Shown: positions 1-5,202, counted from the stretch's first letter. The stretch: DNA of 7,074 nucleotides from Sphingomonadaceae bacterium (GCA_019239785.1 JAFAZM010000320.1:1-7074); one strand, 5' to 3'. Notes: generated from the letters alone by a model not told the origin. Made by a program: numbers and translations.

Positions 1-1111
1 GCGTTTGGGTTCGAACGCGGTGCTCGAGCGGATCGCGGGCTTGATCGACTGGGGGTCGATTGAGGCCTTTCTGGCTGGCTTGCACAGCAGCCGTTACGGC
101 CGTCCGGCCTACCCTCCGTTGGTGTTGTTCAAGGCGCTTTTGCTGCAGCAATGGTATGCGCTGTCGGAGGTCAGGCTGGAGGAAGCGCTGGGGGATCGGC
201 TGAGCTTCCGCCGGTTTTGCGGACTGGCCCTGGAGGATGATGCGCCCGATCAGGTGACGATCGGCCGGTTCCGTAACCTGCTGACCCGCGAGCAGCTCGT
301 GCAGCCGCTGTTCGAGGAGATCGTCCGGCAGATCGATGCGCGGGGGCTGATCCTGCGGCAGGGGACGTTGATCGACGCAAGCCTGGTCGAGGCGGCGGTC
401 AAGCGCCCGAAGCCGCCCAAGGACGAGAGTCCAGAGGCGTCGGCGGCGACGCAAGAGCCGGACGCATCCTTGCGGCCGGCCAGCAAGCTGGTGAAGAGCC
501 CGCTCGATCCGGATGCGGCCTGGGCGAAGAAGGGCGGCAAGCGGACCTTCGGCTACAAGGTCCATGTCGGTGCCGACCAGGGCTCGGCGATCATCCGTCG
601 CGCGCTGCTGACGCCGGCGAACGTCAACGACACGGTGCCGGCCGACGACCTCTATTGCGGCGACGAGAAGGCGGTTTATGCCGATCAGGCCTATTCGACC
701 CATGCGCGCACCGCCAGGCTCAAGGCGGCCGGCATCAGGGATCGCACGATGACAAGGCCCAACAAGCATCATCCGCTGACCGAGCGGCAGAAGACCCGCA
801 ACAAGGCGATCGGCAGAAGGCGCGGCCCGGTCGAGCAGGTCTTCGCGCGCCTGAAGGGGACCTACGACTGGGCACGCGTGCGCTATCGAGGGCTCGCCGC
901 CAATCAGGCCCAACTCCTCCTGATCTGCTGCGCCATGAACCTGAAAAGGATGGCGGTGCTGACCAAGCCAGCTTGAACGCCACCGGAGACGACCTCACAG
1001 CCCATCAATAAACACCGATAAGCCCACCTCCCGCGCCAAACGCGACCCGGCGGAGCGCCATCTCCAGCGCCAAACCGAAACCCCCCAGCCAAACCCTATT
1101 TTTGAATCAGC
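1..1111 (+). mobile_element. IS5-family insertion sequence, right part
   Basis: The element comprises the transposase gene plus about 135 bases of non-coding right end. Its left end lies outside the window. The probable right terminus is the AT-richer stretch CCCTATTTTTGAATCAGCCTC (about 1093-1113), which stands out from the surrounding GC-rich DNA. The exact last base cannot be fixed without the left inverted repeat. A direct repeat GCGCCAAAC (1033-1041 and 1067-1075) lies in the right non-coding end. The DNA immediately after the terminus (CTCGCGAGCGGGAGAAGG) looks like half of a palindromic repeat, so the element may sit inside one. The boundary is an inference. Confidence 0.65.
2..976 (+). 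CDS. IS5-family DDE transposase (5' end outside window)
   Basis: This transposase would cut and rejoin the ends of its own insertion sequence. The reading frame is open to the left edge and the first in-window start is only a TTG at position 5, so the true N-terminus probably lies upstream. Counting from that TTG, the N-terminal IS5/DUF772-type region (YPPLVLFKALLLQQWY, residues 36-51) is followed by a catalytic domain. The likely DDE residues are D124 (LIDASLVEA), D227 (VYADQAYS) and E277 in the RGPVEQVFARLKG block, which gives the R-x3-E-x6-K signature of IS4/IS5-type enzymes. The gene ends with TGA, with no frameshift or internal stop in the visible part, so it may be functional. It has no apparent link to the psp genes. 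The family call is firm and the subgroup is not determined. Confidence 0.93.
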   Translation, partial: RLGSNAVLERIAGLIDWGSIEAFLAGLHSSRYGRPAYPPLVLFKALLLQQWYALSEVRLEEALGDRLSFRRFCGLALEDDAPDQVTIGRFRNLLTREQLVQPLFEEIVRQIDARGLILRQGTLIDASLVEAAVKRPKPPKDESPEASAATQEPDASLRPASKLVKSPLDPDAAWAKKGGKRTFGYKVHVGADQGSAIIRRALLTPANVNDTVPADDLYCGDEKAVYADQAYSTHARTARLKAAGIRDRTMTRPNKHHPLTERQKTRNKAIGRRRGPVEQVFARLKGTYDWARVRYRGLAANQAQLLLICCAMNLKRMAVLTKPA

Positions 1112-1217
1112 CTCGCGAGCGGGAGAAGGGGCGCGCCGCCGCGGGTCTCTCCTTTTTTACCCTCTCCCGCTTGCGGGAGAGGGCAGGGTGAGGGTCTTCT
1201 TCTTGTTTTTCCTTCAA
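977..1217. other. Intergenic: IS right end and hairpin repeats
   Basis: This is the gap between the convergent transposase and thioesterase genes. It holds the IS right end (to about 1111), a half-palindrome (about 1112-1130) and a full palindrome (1160-1183). I see no supported gene or RNA gene here. Short open frames in it lack a ribosome site and overlap the IS. Confidence 0.7.
1160..1183. repeat. Perfect 11-bp-stem hairpin, REP/BIME-like
   Basis: CCCTCTCCCGC (1160-1170) and GCGGGAGAGGG (1173-1183) are exact inverted complements separated by TT. The sequence continues as CAGGGTGAGGGT, a tail I recall beside this kind of repeat in many proteobacteria. It lies 35 bases past the stop of the thioesterase gene and may act as a 3' mRNA hairpin for it. 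On the thioesterase strand it is followed by TAAAAAAGG, not a T-run, so it is not a classic intrinsic terminator. On the plus strand the T-rich stretch (about 1196-1214) is too distant. Confidence 0.75.
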
Positions 1218-1661
1218 TCACTCCGTGAACATGAACGTGCCCGTCACATTGGCGACCGGATCCTCCGGATCGCCGTCATGGGCGAGGCCGCGGACGAAGG
1301 CGACGCTGCGGGTGACGTCGTAGCAGGTGCCGCGGCCGACGATGGCCTGGCCGGGCCGCGCCGGCCGCAGATAGTCGACGCGCAGGTCCAGGGTCGCCTG
1401 GTGCCGGAACCGGCCGAGCCGGACCCAGATGGAGAGGCCGCAGGCCATGTCCATCAGGCTGACGATCGGACCGGAAGCGACGATGCCGCTCTCCTCCATC
1501 CCGACCAGACGTTCGTCATAAGGCAGGCTCAGCTCCAGCCAATCCTCGCCATGGCAAAGGTAGGAGATGCCGAGGGCGCCGCTGTGGCCCGCCCGGCGGA
1601 CGTAGGTCATGAACCGCTCGGGATCGAAGCGCTCGGCGCTCTTCGGGTCGGCGCCGCTCAC
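1218..1661 (-). CDS. PaaI-type hotdog-fold acyl-CoA thioesterase
   Basis: This 147-residue protein of the PaaI/HGG hotdog family would hydrolyse an acyl- or aryl-CoA thioester in the cytoplasm; the substrate is unknown. The core hotdog features are a glycine-rich loop leading into the long helix (SGPIVSLMDMACGLSIW, residues 63-79), with D71 as the probable catalytic acidic residue. The strand-forming segments TLDLRVDYLRPARPGQ and FVRGLAHD follow. The start is GTG at 1661, forming a GTGA overlap of 4 nt with the sufE stop. The two are therefore co-transcribed and probably translationally coupled. No signal peptide or membrane segment is visible. The length is typical of the family. The link to SufE looks positional rather than biochemical. 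Confidence 0.85.
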   Translation of the reverse strand: MSGADPKSAERFDPERFMTYVRRAGHSGALGISYLCHGEDWLELSLPYDERLVGMEESGIVASGPIVSLMDMACGLSIWVRLGRFRHQATLDLRVDYLRPARPGQAIVGRGTCYDVTRSVAFVRGLAHDGDPEDPVANVTGTFMFTE

Positions 1662-2071
1662 GCGGCCAGCCGCTGCGCGGTCTCGCGGATCAGCGCGATC
1701 ATGTTGGGGATGCCCTGGGTCCGGTTCGAGCTCAGCTGGCTGCGCAATGCGAAAGGAGCCAGCGCCGCCTCGATGTCGAACTCCGCGATCTCGGTGGCCG
1801 GCCGGTCCTGCACCGCGAGCAGGATCAGGGCGACGATGCCCTTGGTGATCGCGGCATTGCTGTCGGCGAGGAAATGCAGCCGCCCGTCTGGCTGCGGCAC
1901 CGGATAGACCCAGACCGCCGCCGAGCAGCCGCGCACCAGGGTGGCGTCGGTCTTCAGCGCGTCCGGCATCGGCTCGAGCGCGCGGCCGAGATCGATCAGC
2001 AGCCGGTAGCGGTCGTCCGGCTCCAGCAATTCGTAATCGGCATAGACGTCGTCGAGGGACTCAAAGGACAT
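1658..2071 (-). CDS. sufE: SufE family cysteine desulfurase sulfur acceptor
   Basis: SufE (137 aa) accepts persulfide sulfur from the cysteine desulfurase SufS, stimulates it, and hands the sulfur to the SufBCD scaffold for Fe-S cluster assembly in the cytoplasm. The key residue is C49 in LVRGCSAAVWVYP, matching the active-site Cys in the GC-Q/S-x-VW motif of the family. The N-terminal helix region (DRYRLLIDLGRALEPMPD) and C-terminal segment (LSSNRTQGIPNMIALI) are also family-typical, and the length matches. The ATG at 2071 is preceded by a weak purine stretch (TTGGGG). No other suf gene is visible, so this is a stand-alone copy. It overlaps the downstream thioesterase gene by 4 nt. Confidence 0.93.
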   Translation of the reverse strand: MSFESLDDVYADYELLEPDDRYRLLIDLGRALEPMPDALKTDATLVRGCSAAVWVYPVPQPDGRLHFLADSNAAITKGIVALILLAVQDRPATEIAEFDIEAALAPFALRSQLSSNRTQGIPNMIALIRETAQRLAA

Positions 2072-2083
2072 GAGACCCCAATA

Positions 2084-2170
2084 CCGTTCGCCCTGAGCTT
2101 GTCGAAGGGCTTTCCTTCCTTTGCGGCCGTTAAGAAAAGGGGAGGGCTTCGACAGGCTCAGCCCGAGCGG
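2084..2170. repeat. Two-armed REP-like palindromic element
   Basis: The left arm (2084-2110, containing CCCTGAGCTTGTCGAAGGG) and the right arm (2144-2170, containing GGCTTCGACAGGCTCAG) are inverted copies matching at about 21 of 27 positions by eye, separated by 33 bases. Each arm can also fold on itself through GCCC/GGGC. It fills most of the gap between the last gene of the psp array and sufE. I recall this sequence type as a common intergenic repeat of sphingomonads. It is a plausible mRNA 3' structure for the psp operon. Confidence 0.8.
2130..2168 (-). terminator. Possible weak terminator of the psp operon
   Basis: On the minus strand, 15 bases past the stop of array gene H, the right arm of the repeat can fold as GGGCT...AGCCC (5-bp stem, 11-nt loop), followed by TCCCCTTTTCTTAA. 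The short stem and interrupted T-run make this a weak candidate at best. Read-through into sufE is possible. Confidence 0.3.
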
Positions 2171-2183
2171 TTTGGGTTGAACG

Positions 2184-2417
2184 TTACTCCTCCACCCCGT
2201 TGGCGATCGCTTCGAGGCGGCGGACGCGGTCCTTGAGGTCGGCGAGCTCCAGCCGGGCGGCGGCGGGGGAAGGGGCCTCGCCGCGTCCCTTCTGGTTCAG
2301 CTCCAGCCGGCGCAGCTCCAGCCAGCCGTCCCAGCCCTTCAATGCGGCGAGGCTGACCATCGCCAGCCCGACCACCCCGGCGGCGAGCAAAGCGACCATC
2401 GTGCCCGCATCGCTCAT
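2184..2417 (-). CDS. Array gene H: small membrane coiled-coil protein, divergent
   Basis: This 77-aa protein of unknown function is the last member of the array behind pspC. A hydrophobic segment at about residues 6-26 (MVALLAAGVVGLAMVSLAAL) is followed by charged heptad-like sequence ending LADLKDRVRRLEAIANGVEE. The RRLEAIA stretch aligns with the VLERIA/T block of the other members, but the conserved terminal EIE-LR tail is missing. It is therefore either a truncated or the most diverged paralog. The gap from gene G is 9 nt. The ribosome site before the ATG at 2417 is poor (TAGGCGCG), so translation may depend on coupling. Membership of the family is inferred from architecture, position and the short LEAIA match. 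Confidence 0.75.
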   Translation of the reverse strand: MSDAGTMVALLAAGVVGLAMVSLAALKGWDGWLELRRLELNQKGRGEAPSPAAARLELADLKDRVRRLEAIANGVEE

Positions 2418-2426
2418 CGCGCGCGC

Positions 2427-2684
2427 CTATTGGTCGCGCAGCCGGGCGAATTCGCGCTCCAGGCTGCTTTCCTTCTCGACGGTGATCCGCTCGAGCACGT
2501 GCAGCCGCTCCTTGAGCTGCTTCACTTCCTCCCGCAGCCGCTCGGCTTCCGCCTTCGCGGCGGCGGCTTCGCCATTGGACGCGCGGTCGCCATATTTGTG
2601 CCCGTAGCGGATGCGCGCCTTGAAGATGCTCGCGATCATCACGATCGCGACGATCATCACCACGAATAACTGACTGCCGTGCAT
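2427..2684 (-). CDS. Array gene G: PspB/PspC-like small membrane protein
   Basis: This 85-aa protein has a predicted membrane helix at residues 5-21 (QLFVVMIVAIVMIASIF), a basic stop-transfer stretch (KARIRYGHK) and a coiled coil (about 38-85) ending in VLERITVEKESSLEREFARLRDQ. The N-terminus MHG resembles that of PspB in this window. The tail is nearly identical to that of gene F and very similar to E, at both protein and DNA level, indicating recent duplication. The start ATG at 2684 has purine-rich sequence (AGGGGACAGGAC) just upstream. There are 26 nt after gene F and 9 nt before gene H. The topology expected from E. coli PspB puts the coiled coil in the cytoplasm. No biochemical function can be assigned. 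Confidence 0.87.
   Translation of the reverse strand: MHGSQLFVVMIVAIVMIASIFKARIRYGHKYGDRASNGEAAAAKAEAERLREEVKQLKERLHVLERITVEKESSLEREFARLRDQ
2431..2525 (-). repeat. 95-bp direct repeat, copy in gene G
   Basis: This 95-bp block encodes the coiled-coil/tail region. It aligns without gaps to 2718-2812 in gene F with about 9 differences by eye, and to 3043-3137 in gene E. It is coding sequence duplicated in tandem and not a mobile element. Confidence 0.85.
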
Positions 2685-2710
2685 GTCCTGTCCCCTGACC
2701 CTTATGGTTG

Positions 2711-2974
2711 TTACGGCTGGTCGCGCAGCCGCTCGATCTCGCGCTCCAGGCTGTTTTCCTTCTCGACGGTGATCCGCTCGAGCACGTGCAGCCGTTCCCG
2801 CAGCTGCTTCACCTCGTCGCGGAGCCGGGCGGTCTCGCCGTCGTCCCTGGGGGGCGGCAGATCGCGCTCCCAGGCGCGGTCGCGGCGGCGGTGGCGCCCG
2901 ATGAAGATGGCGCGAAGCACGCTGCCGATCACGCTCACCAGCACGATGAAGGCGACCATCTCATAAGGGTTCAT
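2711..2974 (-). CDS. Array gene F: PspB/PspC-like small membrane protein
   Basis: This 87-aa protein has a membrane segment at residues 6-25 (MVAFIVLVSVIGSVLRAIFI), then a strongly basic patch (GRHRRRDR), a short linker and a coiled coil ending VLERITVEKENSLEREIERLRDQP. Its N-terminus (MN-P-YE-MVAFIVLV) matches gene E and its tail matches both E and G, so it bridges the two neighbours. The ATG at 2974 has a good ribosome site (GAAGGA, 8 nt away). The stop is TAA. The 55-nt gap from gene E is the longest inside the array. The basic residues after the helix predict a cytoplasmic coiled coil. Function is unknown; a role in Psp envelope-stress signalling is inferred from context. Confidence 0.87.
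   Translation of the reverse strand: MNPYEMVAFIVLVSVIGSVLRAIFIGRHRRRDRAWERDLPPPRDDGETARLRDEVKQLRERLHVLERITVEKENSLEREIERLRDQP
2718..2812 (-). repeat. 95-bp direct repeat, copy in gene F
   Basis: This is the second copy of the coiled-coil/tail coding block, about 86 of 95 identical to the gene G copy and about 81 of 95 identical to the gene E copy by hand alignment, with no gaps in either comparison. Confidence 0.85.
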
Positions 2975-3029
2975 CGCGTCATTCCTTCGTCGTTGCGGAA
3001 AATCCGACCCATTGCGTGCCGCCCTTCCT

Positions 3030-3275
3030 TCAGCCGACCCGATCGTCGCGCAGGCTCTCGATCTCGCGCGCGAGGCTGTTTTCCTTCTCGACCGTGATCC
3101 GCTCGAGCACGGCGAGCCGCTCCTTGAGCAGCTTCACCTCGCCTTCGAGCCGCGCGGTCGTACCATCGTCGGGGAGCTGACGCGGAGCCCGGTGCTTCGC
3201 CGTGATCGACCAGCGGATCAGGCTGGTCACCATCACCACCAGCACGATGAACGCGACCATCGAATATTGATTCAC
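3030..3275 (-). CDS. Array gene E: PspB/PspC-like small membrane protein
   Basis: This 81-aa protein has a membrane segment at about residues 6-25 (MVAFIVLVVMVTSLIRWSI), a basic junction (TAKHRAPR) and a coiled coil ending VLERITVEKENSLAREIESLRDDRVG. The start is GTG at 3275. It is preferred over the in-frame ATG at 3260 because the first five residues then match gene F (MN-x-Y-x-MVAFIVLV) and an AAAGGGG ribosome site lies about 7 nt upstream. The end DDRVG echoes the DDRVN end of gene D. The gap is 21 nt after D. Same inferred topology and context as the rest of the array, with no assigned biochemical activity. Confidence 0.87.
   Translation of the reverse strand: MNQYSMVAFIVLVVMVTSLIRWSITAKHRAPRQLPDDGTTARLEGEVKLLKERLAVLERITVEKENSLAREIESLRDDRVG
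3043..3137 (-). repeat. 95-bp direct repeat, most diverged copy, in gene E
   Basis: This is the third copy of the block shared with genes F and G. The central part (GAGGCTGTTTTCCTTCTCGA, 3073-3092 on the plus strand) and the adjoining CGCTCGAGCAC are almost unchanged, while the ends differ. Confidence 0.75.
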
Positions 3276-3296
3276 GGCAACGCCCCTTTCTTCGCC

Positions 3297-3566
3297 TCAG
3301 TTCACCCGATCGTCGCGCAGCCGCTCGATCTCGTCGGCAAGGTCGATGCGCTTGTCGGTGACGATCCGCTCCAGCACGCGCATCCTTTGCTCCAGGCGCT
3401 CGGTGTGGGCGGCATATTGCGCCGCTTTCTCCGCGGTCTGCCGGCTCTGCATCTCGAGCTCGCGCTCGCGCAGCCGGAACCAGGGCTTGATGAAGACGCC
3501 GCCGATGATGGCGACCAGGCCGCACATGATCCCAAGGATCGGAATGAGGACGCCGAGATCGCGCAT
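3297..3566 (-). CDS. Array gene D: PspB/PspC-like small membrane protein
   Basis: This 89-aa protein has a membrane segment at residues 5-26 (GVLIPILGIMCGLVAIIGGVFI), then KPWFRLRERE and a long charged helix rich in Glu, Gln and Ala. It ends RMRVLERIVTDKRIDLADEIERLRDDRVN. The tail keeps the array consensus (LERI, T-D, EIE-LR). The ATG at 3566 has GAGGAA about 9 nt upstream, inside the 3' end of gene C, and only 3 nt separate the two genes, so they are probably coupled. The juxtamembrane region FRLRERELEMQSRQ is unlike the other members, suggesting an older or recombined copy. Function is unknown; the context is Psp envelope stress. Confidence 0.87.
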   Translation of the reverse strand: MRDLGVLIPILGIMCGLVAIIGGVFIKPWFRLRERELEMQSRQTAEKAAQYAAHTERLEQRMRVLERIVTDKRIDLADEIERLRDDRVN

Positions 3567-3569
3567 GGC

Positions 3570-3896
3570 CTAGTTCCTCGTCACGCGCAGGGCTTCGATC
3601 TCCTGCGTCAGGCGGTGGCTGTCGTCGGTGACGATCCGCTCGACATTGGCGAGCCGGTCCTTGACCGAGCCCAATTCGGCGCGAAGCTGGGCATTTTCCT
3701 GGCTCAGCAGCTTCACCCGCTCCATCGCCTCCTCGCTCTTCTTCGGATAGACCGCCTGGCCCCAGGCGCCGTCGAGCGGATAGCCGTGCTTGATCCGGAG
3801 CCAGGTGGTGAACACCCAGCCCAGCGTGCCGATCAGGCCGATCCCCATCGCCATCACGGCGAGCATCGGGCCGTAAGCTTCGAGCACATGTTCCAT
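3570..3896 (-). CDS. Array gene C: PspB/PspC-like small membrane protein, longest member
   Basis: At 108 aa this is the longest of the array. The membrane segment at about residues 10-30 is followed by GWVFTTWLRIKHGYPLDGAWG, closely paralleling GWLGNNWIRAKHGFEPE in gene A. An insert with YPKKSEEAMERVK then leads into a coiled coil (about 58-90: LLSQENAQLRAELGSVKDRL). It ends with NVERIVTDDSHRLTQEIEALR plus VTRN. The S-ENA-L register also occurs in gene B. The ATG at 3896 has GGGAGA 8 nt upstream, and the gap from gene B is 18 nt. Together with A it defines a WxRxKHG subgroup. No known enzymatic motif is present. A membrane scaffold or adaptor role is inferred. Confidence 0.88.
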   Translation of the reverse strand: MEHVLEAYGPMLAVMAMGIGLIGTLGWVFTTWLRIKHGYPLDGAWGQAVYPKKSEEAMERVKLLSQENAQLRAELGSVKDRLANVERIVTDDSHRLTQEIEALRVTRN

Positions 3897-3914
3897 TCTG
3901 AAAGTCTCCCTGTC

Positions 3915-4181
3915 CTATCTCAGTCCGTCGATCTCGCGCGCGGTCCGGTCGGCCGGATCGACGGCGATCCGCTCCAGCACTGCGATCCGTTCCTCGAGCC
4001 GGCCGATCTGGCCCTTGAGGCCGGCATTCTCGCTGGAGAGCAATTCGATCTGCCGGCCGGCTTCGAGCCCGCCGGCCGCGCGTTCCACCTCGCCGCGGGT
4101 GCGGATCCAGCTGTGCACCAGCGCAGCCAGCAGCACGATGCCGGTCATCGTGGCTACGAATTGGGCGACTATCTCGTTCAT
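3915..4181 (-). CDS. Array gene B: PspB/PspC-like small membrane protein
   Basis: This 88-aa protein has a membrane segment at residues 4-24 (IVAQFVATMTGIVLLAALVHS), then WIRTRGEVERAAGG and a coiled coil (IELLSSENAGLKGQIGRLEERI). The tail VLERIAVDPADRTAREIDGLR differs from that of gene A by only a few conservative residues, while the N-terminal halves are unrelated apart from W-IR after the helix. This pattern fits tandem duplication followed by faster change in the membrane half. The ATG at 4181 is preceded by GGAAGGGAG, and the gap from gene A is 24 nt. The coiled coil is predicted to face the cytoplasm. Function is unknown. Confidence 0.87.
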   Translation of the reverse strand: MNEIVAQFVATMTGIVLLAALVHSWIRTRGEVERAAGGLEAGRQIELLSSENAGLKGQIGRLEERIAVLERIAVDPADRTAREIDGLR

Positions 4182-4205
4182 CGTCCGCTCCCTTCCTGCC
4201 CGGGC

Positions 4206-4472
4206 TCAGCGCAAGCTCTCGATCTCGCGGGCGGTGCGCTCGGCCGGATCGGTCGCGATCCGCTCCATCACCGCCATCCGCTCCTGAAGCTGCTTCAGCT
4301 GCTGCTTGAGCTCGGCATTCTCGGCGCAGATCGCGTCCATCCGCCGCTTGCTCGGCTTGTCCTCGTCCTCGCTTTCCGGCTCGAAGCCGTGCTTCGCGCG
4401 GATCCAGTTGTTGCCGAGCCAGCCGACCGTCGAGATGAAGCTGAGGCCCACCACGAATTCGAACACGCCCAT
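4206..4472 (-). CDS. Array gene A: PspB/PspC-like small membrane protein next to pspC
   Basis: This 88-aa protein is the first of the array, 25 nt after pspC. Residues 4-20 form a hydrophobic helix leading to GWLGNNWIRAKHGFEPE (17-33), an unusually acidic patch (ESEDEDK) and a coiled coil (about 46-75: CAENAELKQQLKQLQERM). The tail MERIATDPAERTAREIESLR resembles both the pspC tail in this window and the array consensus. The ATG at 4472 has AAGGGGA about 8 nt upstream. E. coli PspB has the same layout (one helix, then a cytoplasmic leucine-zipper-like coil) but ends in a PNW motif, which is absent here. I infer an accessory Psp membrane protein and cannot assign an activity. Confidence 0.88.
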   Translation of the reverse strand: MGVFEFVVGLSFISTVGWLGNNWIRAKHGFEPESEDEDKPSKRRMDAICAENAELKQQLKQLQERMAVMERIATDPAERTAREIESLR

Positions 4473-4497
4473 CCTTGTTTCCCCTTGGCTCAGATGT

Positions 4498-4878
4498 TCA
4501 GCGCAGCTGCTCGATCTCGCGCGCCAGGCGGCTGTTCGAGCTGGTCACATAGGTCTCGACGTCGGCGAGCCGGCGGTCGATGTCCCGGAGCCGCGCCCTC
4601 ACGTCGCGGCTGGCGCGCCGCGGGCTGGCCCGCACGCTCTGCCAGAACTTCTTCTGGTCCGGATCGCGGTCGTAGAGATCGCCCGGCTTCTTGGGCGCCA
4701 TCCAGGCGATGATCCAGTAAGCGAGCAGCATCATGCCGGAGCCGAGCACCGTCCCGAGCACGAAGCCCAGCCGGATGACGGTGACGTCGACGCCGGTATA
4801 ATCCGAGATTCCGGCGCAGACCCCGAGCCACTTGGCGTTTCTCTTGTCTAGATAGAATTTGGTGCGCAGCCCGGCCAT
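4498..4878 (-). CDS. pspC: Phage shock protein C (envelope stress sensor)
   Basis: PspC (126 aa) is an inner-membrane protein that, with PspB, senses envelope damage and draws PspA away from PspF. The N-terminal PspC domain shows WLGVCAGISDYTGVDVTVIRL (residues 17-37), including the family GVCAGI signature. A membrane segment follows at about 36-60 (LGFVLGTVLGSGMMLLAYWIIAWM), then a basic linker (RASPRRASRDVRAR). The C-terminal coil ends DVETYVTSSNSRLAREIEQLR. The ETYVTS block matches the ERYVTS block I recall in E. coli PspC, so the tail is native to PspC. The start ATG shares one base with the pspB stop (TGATG), implying coupled translation. The same tail style recurs in array genes A-G. 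Confidence 0.95.
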   Translation of the reverse strand: MAGLRTKFYLDKRNAKWLGVCAGISDYTGVDVTVIRLGFVLGTVLGSGMMLLAYWIIAWMAPKKPGDLYDRDPDQKKFWQSVRASPRRASRDVRARLRDIDRRLADVETYVTSSNSRLAREIEQLR

Positions 4879-5198
4879 CAGTTCCTCCTCGTCGGACGAT
4901 TGCTGGCCCGACCGGTCTCATAGATTCGTTCGCTGCGGTCTTCGAGCGCGGCCTCGACCGGGTCGCTGGTGAGTGCGCGCCAATTCGGATTGTCGGCCTG
5001 GACGATCCGCTCGATCGTGCCCATCCGCTCGTCGAGCCGGCGGGCGAGGTCGTGCAGCTCGTCGAGCAGATTCTCGTCCTCGGTGGTGATCGTCGCCTGG
5101 CCTTTCCATTTGGTGACGTAGTGGAAGATCAGCCACGGCAGCCCGATGAAGAGCATGCCGACCACGCCGATCGGGATGATGATCTCTGGTCCGTGCAT
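4878..5198 (-). CDS. pspB: Phage shock protein B (envelope stress membrane protein)
   Basis: PspB partners PspC at the inner membrane as a positive regulator of the Psp response. The protein is 106 aa, against about 74 in E. coli. Residues 5-25 form the membrane helix, followed by FHYVTKWKG, a coiled coil (about 41-66) and the family motif IERIVQADNPNWRAL (62-76), matching the PNW end of E. coli PspB. About 30 further residues (DPVEAALEDRSERIYETG...RRN) extend the C-terminus. I chose ATG 5198 over the in-frame ATG 5234 because MHG-EIIIPI begins right before the helix, and GGGGGA lies about 8 nt upstream within the end of pspA. The gap to pspA is 4 nt, and the stop shares a base with the pspC start. 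Confidence 0.94.
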   Translation of the reverse strand: MHGPEIIIPIGVVGMLFIGLPWLIFHYVTKWKGQATITTEDENLLDELHDLARRLDERMGTIERIVQADNPNWRALTSDPVEAALEDRSERIYETGRASNRPTRRN

Positions 5199-5202
5199 CG
5201 GG

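Noticed and set aside
1160..1217. Hairpin as a rho-independent terminator of the thioesterase gene
   Set aside because: On the minus strand the stem is followed by an A-run rather than a T-run, so only a repeat or structural role is supported.
1188..1907. 239-codon plus-strand frame
   Set aside because: It is the antisense shadow of the clearly recognisable sufE and thioesterase genes.
2431..3137. Spaced repeats as a CRISPR array
   Set aside because: Repeats are 95 bp, about 290-325 bp apart, diverged and inside coding frames, with no spacer pattern.
3012..4712. 566-codon open frame on the plus strand across the array
   Set aside because: It lies antisense to six array genes and part of pspC, has no ribosome site or family similarity, and its repeated His/Asp/Pro-rich composition is just the complement of the repeated coiled-coil tails in GC-rich DNA.
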